64,000 nt of DNA from Sthenelais limicola. Its lineage: Eukaryota > Annelida > Polychaeta > Phyllodocida > Sigalionidae. The stretch lies in NCBI GenBank assembly GCA_942159475.1, contig OW804094.1, positions 47,798,966 through 47,862,965 of the forward strand. The letters run 5' to 3'. The position numbers and the translations under genes are program-made. The notes beneath the pieces are model-generated. The model did no database searches and was not told the DNA's origin. It worked only from the letters and a program-made list of their open reading frames with translations. Positions 1 to 13,128 of the stretch are shown in pieces (position 1 is the first letter of the stretch; the number at the start of each line of letters is the position of its first letter).

Positions 1-60
1 GGTGTGCTGTGTATGTGCCATGGGGGTACTGTGCTGAAAGTTGCATTATATAATAGGCGT

Positions 61-322
61 TCTGTGTTGGAACTGTGTTGGCGCTGTGTTGGGACTGCGT
101 TGGCGCAGTGTTGACGCTGTGTTGGGGCTGTAATCGTTTTGAAATTAGATTTGGGGAAATATCTTGATACACAGAGTTTCGGTGTGTTGGTGGTGTGTTG
201 GTGGTGTGTTGGTGGTGTGTTGGTGGTGTGTTGGTGGTGTGTTGGTGGTGTGTTGGTGGTGTGTTGGTGGTGTGTTGGTGGTGTGTTGGTGGTGTGTTGG
301 AGGTGTGTTGGAGGTGTGTTGA
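61..322. repeat. 11-bp minisatellite
   Basis: Ten perfect copies of GGTGTGTTGGT run from 181 to 290. Two GGTGTGTTGGA variants and a partial copy follow, to about 322. A diverged block from about 61 to 131 has the same 11-bp period (CTGTGTTGGnn). Because 11 is not a multiple of 3, both strands translate into long repetitive stop-free frames; these are a by-product of the repeat and not genes. The block between 132 and 180 is not repetitive. Confidence 0.95.
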
Positions 323-3300
323 TGAAGCCTAAAAAACACCTCCGAAACCAATCAAAACACTGGTGCTGAGACCGTTTTCAAAAGGTACTCAAAAGGTGCA
401 ACGGGGGCAAGCAATGAGGGTGTGGGCTGAGTTGTTCAAGGGCTTACAAGGCGCCGAGTACTTAACACTATACCAGTCTTACTTTTGTTCTGTTATTTCA
501 TGGACAAAATCAACATTTTAGTATCTTTTTCTCTGGAACAATATATCCGCCACATGACTGCCCGATCCGCACGCAATGCATATGCCACTTCTGGGAAACT
601 CACATTTTTTACGTTTAGAATGTTATTAAAGGATCATATATAATAGGCCTACCACTATGCTTACCGTCACTCATTATGCAGTGGATATAATTTAGCATGA
701 CTTCTAGTAGTATTTAAGGCATTACTTGGGGCAGGTTACAATACATATCTATAATTCTTGAAACAACTCAATTATGCGATGGATTCACATTCTGATATCA
801 ACCCGAACATCGGCCAAGACGCAAGTTTCCTTGATTAAAAGCATGTAAATTCAAGATGGCAGACATGCAAGCTTCGGCTTATGTAGGCAATGGAAGATAG
901 CTTCCTTCGGTCGTTTGCTAGGGATATAGACTTGCGAAGGAGGTATTAAACCTACAGGTGGTGTTTGCCCCTGTCTACCCGGCCACATCTTCCTCCTTAA
1001 TTGGCTCGTCCTGGACAAAAACAAAATGATACCCGAGTCTGTAAGTGAGCAGGTAGTGCAATATGAGTATGATTGAAGGAGGAGGCAATATCGAGAACGA
1101 GATATAACCTGGGAGAATGAAGGTTGAGAGAGAGCGGAGGGAGCGGGGGTTGGGGTGGGGACACCAGGGTAAAAGATTCAATACAAGGAAGATGCAAGGA
1201 GAAGAAAGAGCTCTAGAGGGAGATTGGAGAGAGACAGCGAGTAGAGCGCGTGATCCATTAAAGGATATTGGTACTCCGACAACTGCATAGCTAAAGATTT
1301 CCCATTAGTATCTTGTTTACAGGTGGCTGATAGCTAGAAAGACGTCTACAACGAGCTGATGACTGTTTGGAGTCATGTACTACGAAATAGATCAAAGATA
1401 TATATATATAAAACTTTTATTCGAAATCACATATACAGAGTAATATAATCAGGAATAGGACACAATCCTCACAGTAGTGATCTTCCTGGAGGCCCATTAA
1501 ATAAAAGAGAAATAATTCGACATAGAATGCTTAATGATAACAATTATTATTAGTGTAATATTGTCTTTAAATTGGTGATCCAGTGGATGTCAAGATAAAA
1601 TTAGTAAGCAAGTCAAGGCTTTATTAGCCAGTGTTCATTGTTCATTGAAGGTGTTTTGGAGCAGATGAAGTCTTCTTTGTCTTGAGAGATGGATCCTCAG
1701 AAGTCTAATACTAATATGATTAAATGGAGTAAAGTCATTTATGAAAAAAAATGAATAAATACAATTCTTCATTTAATAAAGTTGTCGTTCGTTAGTTGTT
1801 TCTTACGTATGACCATTTTTCTTTTTTATAAAATTCTAATAGACAATTGATGTTTTACTTGTTACTACTTATTTGTTAATAACCCTTGTACTAGGGAGAT
1901 TTTACAGTCGTATAGAAATGCAAAATTCAGAGTTTGACTATCATCGCTTATCACCTTAAGTATTAATAATTTTTATATCAGAGACCATGATCTATCCTGT
2001 ACTGGTTAGATAATTGATCAGACTTTCCCTCCTATAGTGGATGGGTGAGTGATCAGGCTTCCTAAATTAACAAAGTGTAGTCAAAGAGCAAAACTTAATT
2101 CAAGACAGTTAGGTTAAAACCTGTCTTTCAATCACTAAAATACATATTAGATAAAAGGAACAACATGTTTACATTAAAAGCTTAACAGTAAAATACCCTC
2201 CCCATCGGATGGTCCGATTTTCCGATATCTCGGTCATATACGTTAGGACTTGCATGCCTATTTTAACCCCCTTTCCCCCCACCTCTATGACTTTTTCATC
2301 CAGCAATGACTAAGTGACAATTGAACCATTAATGATTTAAAGATACTTCACACAATGTTATGATTGCTTCCTGCGACAACAAAACATTTCTATCATCGTG
2401 TTTAAGGAAACCTAAATAACTGCACGCGATTTAATCTCTTGAATAATTATAGCTAATCTTAATTTCAGTAGGATTGCATCATATAAGGCTGTTTGTATAA
2501 TTATGTCCCCTCAATTTCCGTTTGATTCCTGCGTCATATTAGGGCAATTTACTTCAACGTATCCTTAAGTAACCAACTTCCGCTCTCTTGACGTCATAAA
2601 GCTTTATTTATAGCGTGAAACCCTTGGCGTTAAATGATTATTATGTCTTAGGATGTCATGCGATGCCATATGAATCCGATATTCTGTGGCAATTGGCATC
2701 AAATTACACCATGGCTTCCCCTTTGCCCTTGATGAACCTGATTTTTAATTCTTAATAAGGCATACATATACTGCCCTCCATTGTCAAACCCAACTACACC
2801 ACCATGAAGAGGAGCCCAACCTTAATATATGTGCGATGTCGCATAGGGTCCAACGAAAATATTATGATATACATAATATTATTCATAATTATACATCCCC
2901 TCTTTACTAACATCTTCAATTTGAGAAGATTACTTGTACACCCGCGAAGACGAAAAATAGATAGCGAACATAGGATTGCATATTAGGTTGTAACAGAATA
3001 TAATGTCATTACATGTACATTTAGTGCATATATATGGAGGCATATTTGAATTCAACCTTTATTATATAAAGGAGGATAATGAAATCTTATGCTGTGAATG
3101 TATCGCTACAATATTTCAACAAACATCAACACTCTGTATGACTAAAGTGAGAGGGGAAGTCATGAGAATGAAATTGTATTCATAATATCATGCATAGACT
3201 AATACATCTTTTGTTGGTTGATTGAATGATACTTTGAGCAGTTATAGATACCTATTCTTTTATTTTTATTTGAATCACAAGTTTGGGTGTTAGTATAGAA

Positions 3301-3771
3301 TTGACTGATATCTGCCTATGGCATAACTCACTCAATGCCTATATGGCCTACGTTCAGACGCTGATACATATCCACAACCAAAGGTGCTTTTTATTTGCAG
3401 ATCTATGGTAATCTGCAAATGACGCTATTGAGGAGACAAACATCTATGTGTCATCTGATATCATAGCAGTTGGTGTTAATCTCAGATAAATCAGCAAGAC
3501 AGATCGGCAGGACAGTGTGGCTTTAAAAGATCAAACTCTGATTATATCATTATCTCACTAAGCATCTTGTCTTGCTTCTCTAGTAACTCTTCATGGCTGT
3601 GTTATGTAATACCTCAGATGAGCCATGAAAAATTCATGTCCTTCAAGAAATAGAGGCCTACTTCATTTTCTGGTCAAAAGGCAAAATGTCCTCATTTTTC
3701 AAAAGGCAACTATAAAAAGACTACTGCATGCAGAATAAAGTGGCTGGTATCAATCAATAGGAAATAGAATA
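323..3771. other. No gene seen
   Basis: AT-rich sequence with no recognisable protein. It contains a short (TA)n run near 1399-1410 and a 10-bp inverted repeat (ATTTGCAGAT / ATCTGCAAAT) at 3393-3420. Short ATG-initiated frames of about 60 codons occur but look random and carry no known motif. Confidence 0.6.
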
Positions 3772-3829
3772 AGTGAAGCACTTTCTAGAATCCACGTCCA
3801 GGACGTTGATTCTAGAAAAACACTTCACT
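3772..3829. repeat. Imperfect hairpin, possible MITE core
   Basis: Two arms of about 28 bases face each other. The left arm reads AGTGAAGcaCTTTCTAGAAT and ends CACGTCC; the right arm begins GGACGTtGATTCTAGAAA and ends CACTTCACTT. The symmetry seems to continue weakly outwards, with AAATAG near 3762 and CTATTT near 3849. A short palindromic mobile element is the simplest reading. No target duplication was identified. Confidence 0.6.
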
Positions 3830-3959
3830 TCTCTTCACTTTCCCAATGCTATTTCTGCCAGTCTGAATGGACCTGAAGCGAAGCAAAGTGTTTTCTAACA
3901 TCATCGATCAGATGTGATGTTTATATACACATGGGAATGAGTACAGCATCCTGCCTATT

Positions 3960-4089
3960 ATATCAAATGGCACAATGTAGGTTTTGAATCGAGACAGAGG
4001 GTCAAATCGCACGACACCCCAAAGGGGTGGAATGCGATTTGACCCAATGTCGAGATCGATTCAAAACAATACAGAGTGCCATTTGATAT
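3960..4089. mobile_element. 130-bp palindromic MITE with 5-bp TSD
   Basis: The whole element folds on itself. It starts ATATCAAATGGCAC and ends GTGCCATTTGATAT. The inner arms also pair (GTTTTGAATCGA with TCGATTCAAAAC; GGGTCAAATCGCA with TGCGATTTGACCC), and the turn lies at CACCCCAAAGGGGTG. Flanking CTATT occurs at 3955-3959 and again at 4090-4094, consistent with a target-site duplication. It encodes nothing. Confidence 0.85.
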
Positions 4090-4561
4090 CTATTACATAC
4101 TAAATCAACAAGAGAACTCGGTTTTAATAGCATTTTACTTTGGTTTTCATCGATCTTGTGGACATGATAGAACTGCCATGACAGTGTGACAGCGGAAGTA
4201 GCTTGTAGTGAATGAGTTTGTATCATTGCGCACTTAGACTTTTCACTACCATGTCTGAATTGAGACAAATGCGCTCGATTTTTCTTTAATATATGCATCT
4301 ACTTCTGATTTTATCGGAATTAATATAACTCGAACTGGACATTAAAGTATGTATTTACTTTTCTATCTTGTATAGATCTCGATATATAGTTTGAAATTCT
4401 TCAGAGGGGTGACTACTTTTTCTCTCCTTGGCTAACAATACATGATACCGTTCACAAAAATTGTCAACAAACCATAACTTTCGTCTTTATTTAGACATTA
4501 AACAGACAAGAAAAATAACAAATAAGGAGAATAAATATGAAGTGATTCAGATCACTGAATA
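4090..4561. other. No gene seen
   Basis: AT-rich spacer between the palindromic element and the recombinase relic. Nothing recognisable was found. Confidence 0.5.
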
Positions 4562-5815
4562 TTAATTGTTAACATGAAGAGTGAAGCTCCCTCCACTAAT
4601 GTTTGCCCCGGCAAACATGCCATACATGGCTTGCTGCTGATGCAAGCTGAGGGCAATATTGGGCCCGGCAGAAGTTGATCTTGGGACGAGTGCAAGTGAG
4701 GTGTCAGTGTCAGGAGAAGCCTGGATACCTTGCAGTGGTGTATGGACATTGGGCATGATACTTGGGAGACATTTCTGCTGGGATTCTCCCATCAGGACAG
4801 AGGACACACCGTGCTGTTGATTTAGATTTGGGACCACATAGGAAGCAACTGACGCCACGTTCTTATGCCCGGCGAGTTGGGCTGTGGCATGTGCAGACAC
4901 TCTGCTATGCAAGAGTCTGTTTATCATTGTGTGATGGACACTATGATTTGTCTTCTTACCAGCAACGCCAGCCGCATTACACATTTTAGGCACCATAGCT
5001 TTTAAGATATTAATTCCAAGCGGTGAGCATTTGTACCATACATGGTCCCCTGGTCTCCCATTGGACTTGACGGCCAGGTAGAATGGTGACTCGGGGGCCA
5101 ACATCTCCATACACTGGGCGATGTGAAGCATTCACCGTGTAAATGGCGACTGGACAAGGTGAGTACCTGAAATTAAAAATATATCTTTTTTTATTTTCAT
5201 TTTCTAAGATATTGTACATTGAACGATTGAATGACTGCTGCCACCTTACACCAATGAAAAGAAATCATGCGCTTTGACAACCTGCTGAGCCATCTTACTT
5301 CAACGAGATGAGTTCATGCGCTTTGTTCTCATTTTATATTTATTATTATTTTACCTTTGCCTTGACGAGTTTTTGTTGACAGTTCATTCCATTTGAGGTA
5401 GTCACCATGGCCTAGATTGTTCTTCAAAGTTATGTCTCCCCACCTCAGCTGCCTGGATTCATCGTTTCCTCAGAAACCCAAATAATTTGTATTGTTGAAC
5501 CATACGGTCGATAGCAACTGTCCAGGATATTTGGTCCCCAAACAACCTGAAGACCATAACTTCTCCTTGTCGTCTGCAGTTAGTACCTCTGCTTTGTTAG
5601 ACTTATTGCCTTTTCCCTGTTGTTTTAGTTCTTTTTTTTGCATGTAACACTAGTTGACTGCAATTGAATTCTTCGGCAGTGATAATATTATATGAATATT
5701 TCAAGTCTGCTAAATGCCTTGCCAAGGTGGGAGCCTGGCTCGTATTCTTGTCCATTCTTTTGTACGGCAGTTTTTATCAATTCGCCTATCAACGTGTTCA
5801 TATGGTAGGGCTCGA
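4562..5815 (-). pseudogene. Decayed Crypton-type tyrosine recombinase (DUF3504/KIAA1958-like)
   Basis: Read on the minus strand, this is a damaged YR recombinase of the Crypton type, an enzyme that cuts and rejoins DNA through a tyrosine. Near 5815-5700 lies an N-terminal piece with the pattern ELIKTAVQKNGQEYEPGS. From about 5645 to 5355 comes KKELKQQGKGNK, then TVWFNNT, then GNDESRQLRWGDITL (box I). From 5166 to 4562 comes the catalytic C-terminus, with LAVKSNGRPGDHVWYK, KTNHSVHHTMINRLL, AGHKNV and the tyrosine context SYVVPNL (Tyr codon at 4838-4840). Damage includes an in-frame TAG (5650-5652), a TGA where box I should carry Arg (5470-5472), a frameshift near 5110-5130, and His in place of the expected box II Arg (codon at 4934-4936). 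GT at 5354-5353 and AG at 5168-5167 (minus strand) could bound a 187-bp intron, but the phases do not match cleanly. The family call is firm; activity is very unlikely. Confidence 0.85.
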
Positions 5816-8800
5816 TCTTTTCCCTTGCTCCTAACAAAGCTTGTGAACTTTCTGCCGACTGTTTCATTTGCTAGTTTATTGTTTTTGGCAACTTTCGAGG
5901 TGACAAATCTCGCAAATTGTCATCATGTCCATATTGCCGGGCAGTAGCAGACGAATGTTTTCTTTTGCCGTGCATTAGCAGACGAAAACTTTCTAGGTTT
6001 CCCATTGGTCAGACTAGGCATGTGACCCTCAAAAGTAGTTCGGTCCAAATAGCACATAGGTGCTATTTGATATTTCAAATAACATCCCTGATTCGCGCCC
6101 TTGAAATCGCATATGTATGTAATAATAGTCCGAATAGAACCGACGTAGTGAAAGCTCTTTGAAGTGCTCTCTACTGCAGTGTGCATGGTGCGCATTCTAG
6201 AAACCAGTTTGCAATTATTTGCTTCACTTTGCTTCAGTTGTGCAGTCTGAAAGGGGTGATGTAGGTGCAATATTTTAAGAAAAATTGGCGGCCATCTTGG
6301 ATTTTCTCGGCAAATATAGGTCAGTGCAAGCGGTATCCACCATGAAATTAATCAGTGTTGGTCAGGCTAACAATCCACACCTCCTATTGTAAAATTTTGA
6401 GATTCTGCCTCCAGTCTATTTGGGGAAATATGTGTGAATTAGTTAATTATAAGATCTGGACCAAGTTACCCACACCCCCGCCATAAGACGTCTGTGAGTT
6501 CAAGTTATTGAGTAAATCATTAAAGGTTGTTTCCCTTCATATCAATTTCAATAATTGAATAATTTAAATGATTGATGATTTAAAGAGTGAAACATGAATT
6601 GAGTTGACGTTTTTTGAACCCCATCTCATCTTATTTATAATGTCTTTGGTACACAAATCGTGGGTATTTAGGCAAGTAAAATAGATATATATATACCAGG
6701 CTTTAAATACAAGCATTCCATGTAGAACTCTGATAACCATTGTTTAGATTTTAAACCATAAATTGAACAGAATGTTGTTTGCACGGATTGGTGGTTTATA
6801 TTGGCTGCTGGTTCATCAATTAGCTTCCTGAATCATGAAGCCAAGATGCCCTTTAATGCCACATTCTTCCGCTTCAACCTGGTTACAAAACAGCAAGACC
6901 TGAATCTTCCTTTGATTAATACCTTCATGTCACCCTAGCAATCCATTCCAATCAGCCTTGGCATGCACGTGCATCTAGTCTCCTTACCCCTTATCAACAA
7001 TACCGATTCATTGCAGATATTCCTGACCTGCCCAAGCCTCCTTTCATTGTGGATCTCAACTCTAGAAGGACAGCTATGGTGAAGAAAGGCTGGGGAAGAG
7101 GTCGGTGCTGGGTCTGGGCATTCCTACAGCATTCTAGTAGTGTAGTGCTGTCAGCGTCCTCGGTTGTTTTCGAGACATTCCGGGGAAGATCTGGCTAAGA
7201 ACATTATTTGGGAGGCTATTTTCAAATTAGTTTGGAATAAAGGGATGTATATATATACCACCTGGCTCGAATGGAATATCATTATCAATGATGTATGTCT
7301 AGTATAGAATACAAATTAGTATCAAGGGTAAATTCATTTTTAAATTGTTATTAGTAGCCATTAATTCCTCAATATCCTGATTCTGTGTATCTCATAGTAG
7401 AACCTCACCAATAAGACTGAGCGGTTAGAAATGATTTAATATTCCTGATCTTTTTCATGGAAGAGAGAATGGTACGCAAATAACACAATATTCTGCGGGG
7501 ACGCCACCCTTCCTATTTTGCTACAAAAGTATTCTTGAAATGGTAAGACTTTTGTCGTACATCTTAAAAGGGAACTATTGCTGAAAAGTAAGTTCGATAC
7601 AAATTCAATAGTATATATACATGCAAATAAATGCTTCTTTTATAATTTCAAGAAGGAAATAATAAGTGTATAATCAAGACTGAATGATAGACTATTCCCG
7701 ATACAATATTCAGAAACCCTTGCATGTCCATCTAAATGATGATATAATTATAATCCCCCACAGGACAGTTACGTGGGCAATTTATCTCTGTGGGCAATAT
7801 TCTAATATTGTTTGTCCATCGTAAAACAAATGTTGAGCACGTCTAGAGTTTCTGGGTGGTTTCACTTTGTGCAAGCTATGTCCATTACGGTGAAACTATG
7901 CATTTGGGGGCCACTGGTTACCATTGACCCTCCTTCCAGGGAACAACACAAGTACGTCATTCCTCTGTCGTCCTACAGTAAAATCACTGGGCTATGGAAA
8001 AGGTGGCCGAGGGGTACTGTTGAGTTGACAGTGTAAACGTAAATGCACTCGGAAAGGGTTGCCCTGTGGCTGGAAGGGGTAGGAGAACCAGCTTATTCTC
8101 ACTAGTAAATCAGTTTTATTGTGTAAAAACAAGAAACACTCTCGGGGAGAAAGAGAAGTGTTCACCGCTAGGCTCGTTGGATACACAGGGCGGCTTGGCC
8201 ATGTAACCCAGAGGAGGAAGGGCCTTGGCCATGGACTGGAGGAAGAGATGCCCTTGCAATGTGTTTAGACTTAGGTCCTTATCTCCAGCTGACAGTCCGT
8301 GTAGGCTAGGGTGAATATTCCTCTTGCATGCATCGCCGTGGCCCTGGGGGGAGGTCGTAGAGCTGATGGCTCAGTCAGTTTTCATTATCAAAATGATGGA
8401 AAAATCAACTGAAAACTCGTGTTTCCCCAGAGCAACCGAGACCTGGCCCACAAACGATGCTTATCTACCATAAATGGTCTACACCTGATGACTTCGATCT
8501 AAAATGCGGGAGAATGAAACCTCCCAGGGTGCTTCTTTTTCTGTTGTTCATTTTAAGCTTGGGCTAGCAGAGCATCATTCACTGCGACCAGAAGCTGAAC
8601 AAACACTTTAATGCTTATCAGAAGCATGCACCTTAATGTTTACGGAAACATCCCACAAATCAACCTGTTATCAAAACCTGAAATCACAATGCACTAATTC
8701 AGTACATCTTTCCCGCCTAACACGGGAATCGGAGAATTCCATTTGAACACCTGCTACAAATGGTATTATATGGAAAGGGTATTTTCTGTTCAATATTCTG

Positions 8801-11800
8801 GTATCGATTCGTAATAAATTGAAGCCGCTGATAGCCAAGGCAAAAATTTGGCATTTCAATATCGGTGGCAAAAATGGTTACAAAAGTGCACCGAGTAACT
8901 TGTGGTCTAACTGTCTGTATGCATTCGATAAGGGACGATTTATTTTGCTACCATTCGCGCCAAGCTCCGCCTATGTTCTAACTAAGATATAGTATTCTCT
9001 TCTGTCAGTATTTCACCTCCAATCAGCTAGTTTACTATTGATCATGACTGTTTTCTTTTTTCTGGGGGTTCCAGATGTGATTGGCCTCATATATTAATTA
9101 CTGATCAATACGTTAGTTTTTGGCAGGCTCAATCATTGCTGATAGAGCAGCTTGAGCATGGCACTATAACAATAGCTGTACATGAACTCACGGGCTGAAC
9201 TAAATAAAGGACTTGAAGCTCTAGCAATTATTCAATAGTGTTTCCACGATACGTCTTTGTTTATCATCAAGAACCTCCTCCTTTGTAGATGGTCTTTCAG
9301 GATAAGAGACCAGAGGGCCCCATTCCAACATCATCACTATAACCATGATTGGATACCTTATTCATTTTAAGCCAAGGGAATTTCAACATCTCGTCACTAA
9401 AAATTCTGGGGATAATTAATATCCTGAACCGATGAAACAAAAGCCGATTGCTTTAATAATGAATCCAAACTCTCAAGTGACAAGAAAAGCATCGTTATCA
9501 CAGTAAATTTTCAGACGACTTACATTCTATTGGTATTAGTCAGGATCGCATGTCAATCTAATATCATTCACAGAGGTCACAACTCTCTCTGGTCGCTATA
9601 GTCGAAGTTATAACAAAAACAAAATAGAATATGGACAGACCTGTATAGAGTCAAGGTTACCTCATCCTGACTCTGAATTACGAGCCAACTGTGCTTCCTA
9701 AGGCCCATATGTATATATTCACTTACTATGCACCACATACTCAGGAGGAGGAGCGGAATGGTGGCAAATGCAATTTGTTCTCTTCAGGAGTGCACATTGG
9801 TCGGTCGAACGAATGTCCAATGCGTTGCCTGCGGAACATCGGTCCAGGATGATGACCTTCTATGCCAGAGATCTTTGACCACATACAGTACATGTAGACT
9901 ATACTTTAACAATTCCTTTGACAACCCTGTAATTCCTTATGAAAAGACATCAATAAAATATTAGTCTCTTTGGGCCATGGTTAGGTTTGTGCTCTATCAA
10001 ACGACGAGATGAATGTTGTGTGGATGGACCTTGCGAAATTTGTCAGCAAACCTTCTGTAGTGGAAAGGCATTGCTCCTTGAATATATATTCATTCGAGCG
10101 GAGGTTAAATAAATAATAATTGTTGCCAAAGGACGGCCGGAACGAACAATTGCTTTTTTATGATCACATTGGTCTATTTACAATTCTTGTCATTATCACC
10201 TCCGTCTCTAAAACAATTAGTTCGATTCCTATCGGGACAATTTGGACAAGGAATAAATGTGTAAGGATTGATCAAGCATAGGGGGCCGGTAATAATGGGA
10301 CCATTCTTTCCGTGTCAACAAGCCTGGGATCTCGTGTGGATTGTACACAGACCAATAACTGCTTCTGAAAGGTTCTCTGGTGCACCCTTCTCTGGATCAT
10401 AATCCTTTGTGCTCTCTTTGAGACATTCCAATTATGGTGTTATTTTTAACGTCGGTAGCGGTAATATTAGATTAATGCAGAGGAAAGATTTGGGCTTTGG
10501 TGATCGATTAGCCTTAATAATAGATTAATAAAAAGCCCGACCTATTGCATTTTAAAATTGAAAGATGAGATAAAATCGAACGCTCTAGTTTTGTTTTGTT
10601 TAACGTTGATGCGGGTCACTATCCAATATGCCAATAGCAATTCACACGGGGCTCTCAAAGTTTTTACAGGATATTTATAGACACCGAAGCACGGGGAGAA
10701 TCTATTTATAGTACGCTTTAGCATGTTTGGGAGAATCAAGGCGTTTGTTCACGATTTATAAAGGCCTCTAATTCATATATACAGGGGCAGTCCTTTCAAT
10801 TCTATAATCTAATTGATGCTATGTCTCCCCTGCTACCAACCTCATAGCAAATACTCCACGCTCTTTTGCCAAATATTCCACTTACTTGGTCCATCAATTA
10901 TTAGAGAATGAAGTAGAGAATAGGGGAAGATCATGCCATGGCCAGGTATAGTGTCTGGGCCGCTCATCACCATTCGCCCATACCAACCGCCTACGAACCC
11001 CCTGAAAAGTACGTCATAGCACCCAAGAGAATGTTTATGCAAAACAGGAGATAATCTATCGCAGCACCTTTTATAATAGATGACATCCCTCTTTATCCAC
11101 CTAACTTGATAAATAGCCTGAACATTTCCGTGTGATTAATAGTTCGTCCTCACACTGAGATAAGATCATCTTTGTTGCCCCACTCGCCACCATAGGAAGC
11201 AAATCAAAATGATCAAGAGGCGTACTACGGATCATCAAGGGCATTAATCTAGGATATGTTGTCATGTACGGGGCTAAATTTTGGGAGGAGCGAGCGATAT
11301 CATGTTGATAAATGTGGTTCGCGATAAGAGAACAATCTTGTGGCATAAGGTATATCTGAAACATAATTTTTCAAAGAAAATCAGGAAAATCAAAATATAT
11401 TATACATGTATACTCAGCCTTATTCGTTTGATTGATATTGATACAGTTTTTATACCCGAAAGCACTTATTCATTTATACACATTAGACCCCATTTATATG
11501 ACACCAATCTCACGTTGTTTGTTTTTAATATCAAAGCATCATTATTCTGTCAATTCTCATGACAATACCGATCAGAAAGGAAGGTAATATGCTGCTAAAA
11601 ATCAATCTAGAAGGGACACATATAATTTCTTGTTCCCCAGATGTGAAAACCACTCTGGAAAGTACAGTATGCGCTGGTAGCCAGGTTGTCTTGCCCCATG
11701 GTGGTAATAGAGGTAACGAAATTTACTCTTTAATATCATTGGGGAACTTCTCATGTGCTCCTGAGAGTTAATGTATAATGACTATAGTATTACCACCCTT

Positions 11801-12062
11801 AATGGGAAAGCCAGACGCGCTCGAGGACAAGGACTAGACTTTCAGTCAATTAACAGCTTGACAACGTATGTAATATTATAGTGAGGTGAGTTATTGTTTC
11901 AGAAGAATTTATGGCTCGCAGTTTATATTCACAGTTTCTAGCTTCAAAAATTTAGCAATGAATCACATGTATAGTTCAGGATCATTTGTGCGCATCGAAG
12001 TATCAACCATTTATTATATTATATGCTATATCAAACATCTGAAGAATCTCAATTCAATAGGT
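5816..12062. other. No convincing gene
   Basis: Long non-coding stretch. A small inverted repeat (AAATAGCAC / GTGCTATTT) lies at about 6046-6067. The part near 8.0-8.5 kb looks richer in GC but shows no supported exon. Open frames of 60-115 codons exist on both strands without recognisable motifs. Confidence 0.5.
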
Positions 12063-12555
12063 AGGTCAGATTTTCAGAAAATGCACAATCTACGGTTCTA
12101 CACGTCTATCAAATTCTGCTAAATTAGAGTGAAGATTGTTAAATACTAGGTATATTATGATAGGATGTAACGAGGTTGGTTTCTGACTTACTGTATACAA
12201 CTGATCTACATCGATCTAATCTACAACGAAACGTAGGCATATGACGTCACGAATAGGCGTGACGTCATGAGCGAGCCTAACCTCAACCAATGAGAATGCT
12301 TCTTAGATTTAGGCCAAAAAAAGTTCATATTTTCACGCGTGGATCCATTCCACAAAACACAATAGCAGGTATCCACTCATTTGCAGCGTGTACAACCCCC
12401 GATCGTGGTATAACGGAGTGTATTCTGTATTGTGTTCATTCAATAAATCTGTATGGTTATGTTGAACTGAATTTTGTACCTCACTTTTGTCTTAAATTTG
12501 GGTTATTTGAGAGGATTGTTGAAGACAAATTGTACATTTTCTGGCGATTTCACCC
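12063..12555 (+). mobile_element. MITE family A, copy 1 (long form)
   Basis: It begins AGGTCAGATTTTCAGAAAAT and ends ...TTTTCTGGCGATTTCACCC, an inverted terminal repeat shared with the copies at 27264 and 57523. AGGT flanks both sides (12059-12062 and 12556-12559). At 493 bp it is about twice as long as the other copies; the extra sequence, about 12161-12412, is either a nested insertion or the part deleted from the shorter copies. No transposase is encoded. Confidence 0.85.
12241..12268. promoter_or_regulatory. Inverted pair of CRE-type sites
   Basis: ATGACGTCACG and its exact reverse complement CGTGACGTCAT flank the 6-base loop AATAGG. Each arm contains a perfect TGACGTCA cAMP-response element. 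It lies inside the extra segment of MITE copy 1. The sequence match is exact; function is not shown. Confidence 0.5.
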
Positions 12556-13069
12556 AGGTAGGTATTGTAGGAAGATATATGAGTCAAAGCATAGTATAGT
12601 CAGAGTTCGTGCATAGAGGACATTATGGGTTTATTTCAGATGGATTGATATAATGGTAATAGATTTACATTACGTCCTTTTTATATTGAGCTTGCATAGG
12701 CATGACATTAGAAAGCGGATGTAACTCAGTGATAATGACTCCTTTCAGTTATATATACTAATGACATGCGAATATGGAATTAGATCATATATCATATATA
12801 CCGGTATGCGTTGAGTAGTTGCATGGATAGAGTCTTCAATTACAGATATTCAGATTATTAGCGTTGGTCTCAAATTTCCTAATGTGGCAAATTTCGATGC
12901 CTAGTATTCCTTTAATAAATTCGGCATTTTATGATACATGAATTGATGACATAGGCGAGTTCAAGATGGAAGAAACATCAATACTTATTCAGTTGGATTT
13001 TATACACATTATATTATTTAAAGGGTTCATTTATGCATAATTGAAAAACCATATGTAATATCTATCATC

Positions 13070-13128
13070 AAGGAACACTTTTCGGGTGTAGATGGAAAAA
13101 TCTCGCAAGGCCACATGGTGAAAGTCCC
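13070..13128 (+). repeat. 59-bp dispersed repeat, copy 1
   Basis: It starts AAGGAAC and contains CTCGCAAGGCCACATGG. It aligns without gaps to 14798-14856, in the same orientation. The conserved core runs through about 24 identical bases starting at ATCTCGCAAGG. Confidence 0.8.

Noticed and set aside
139..369. Open frames on both strands encoding GVLVVCW-type and THHQHT-type repeats
   Set aside because: They are translations of the 11-bp minisatellite, whose period makes any frame long and repetitive.
3772..3829. Hairpin considered as a microRNA precursor
   Set aside because: The near-perfect arms and possible outer symmetry fit a short palindromic mobile element better; no evidence for processing.
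7019..7197. Plus-strand frame of about 60 codons after a cag (IPDLPKPPFIVDLN...)
   Set aside because: No donor, no neighbouring exon and no family recognised.
12290..12616. 108-codon plus-strand frame
   Set aside because: It lies largely within MITE copy 1 and its extra segment and has no coding motif.
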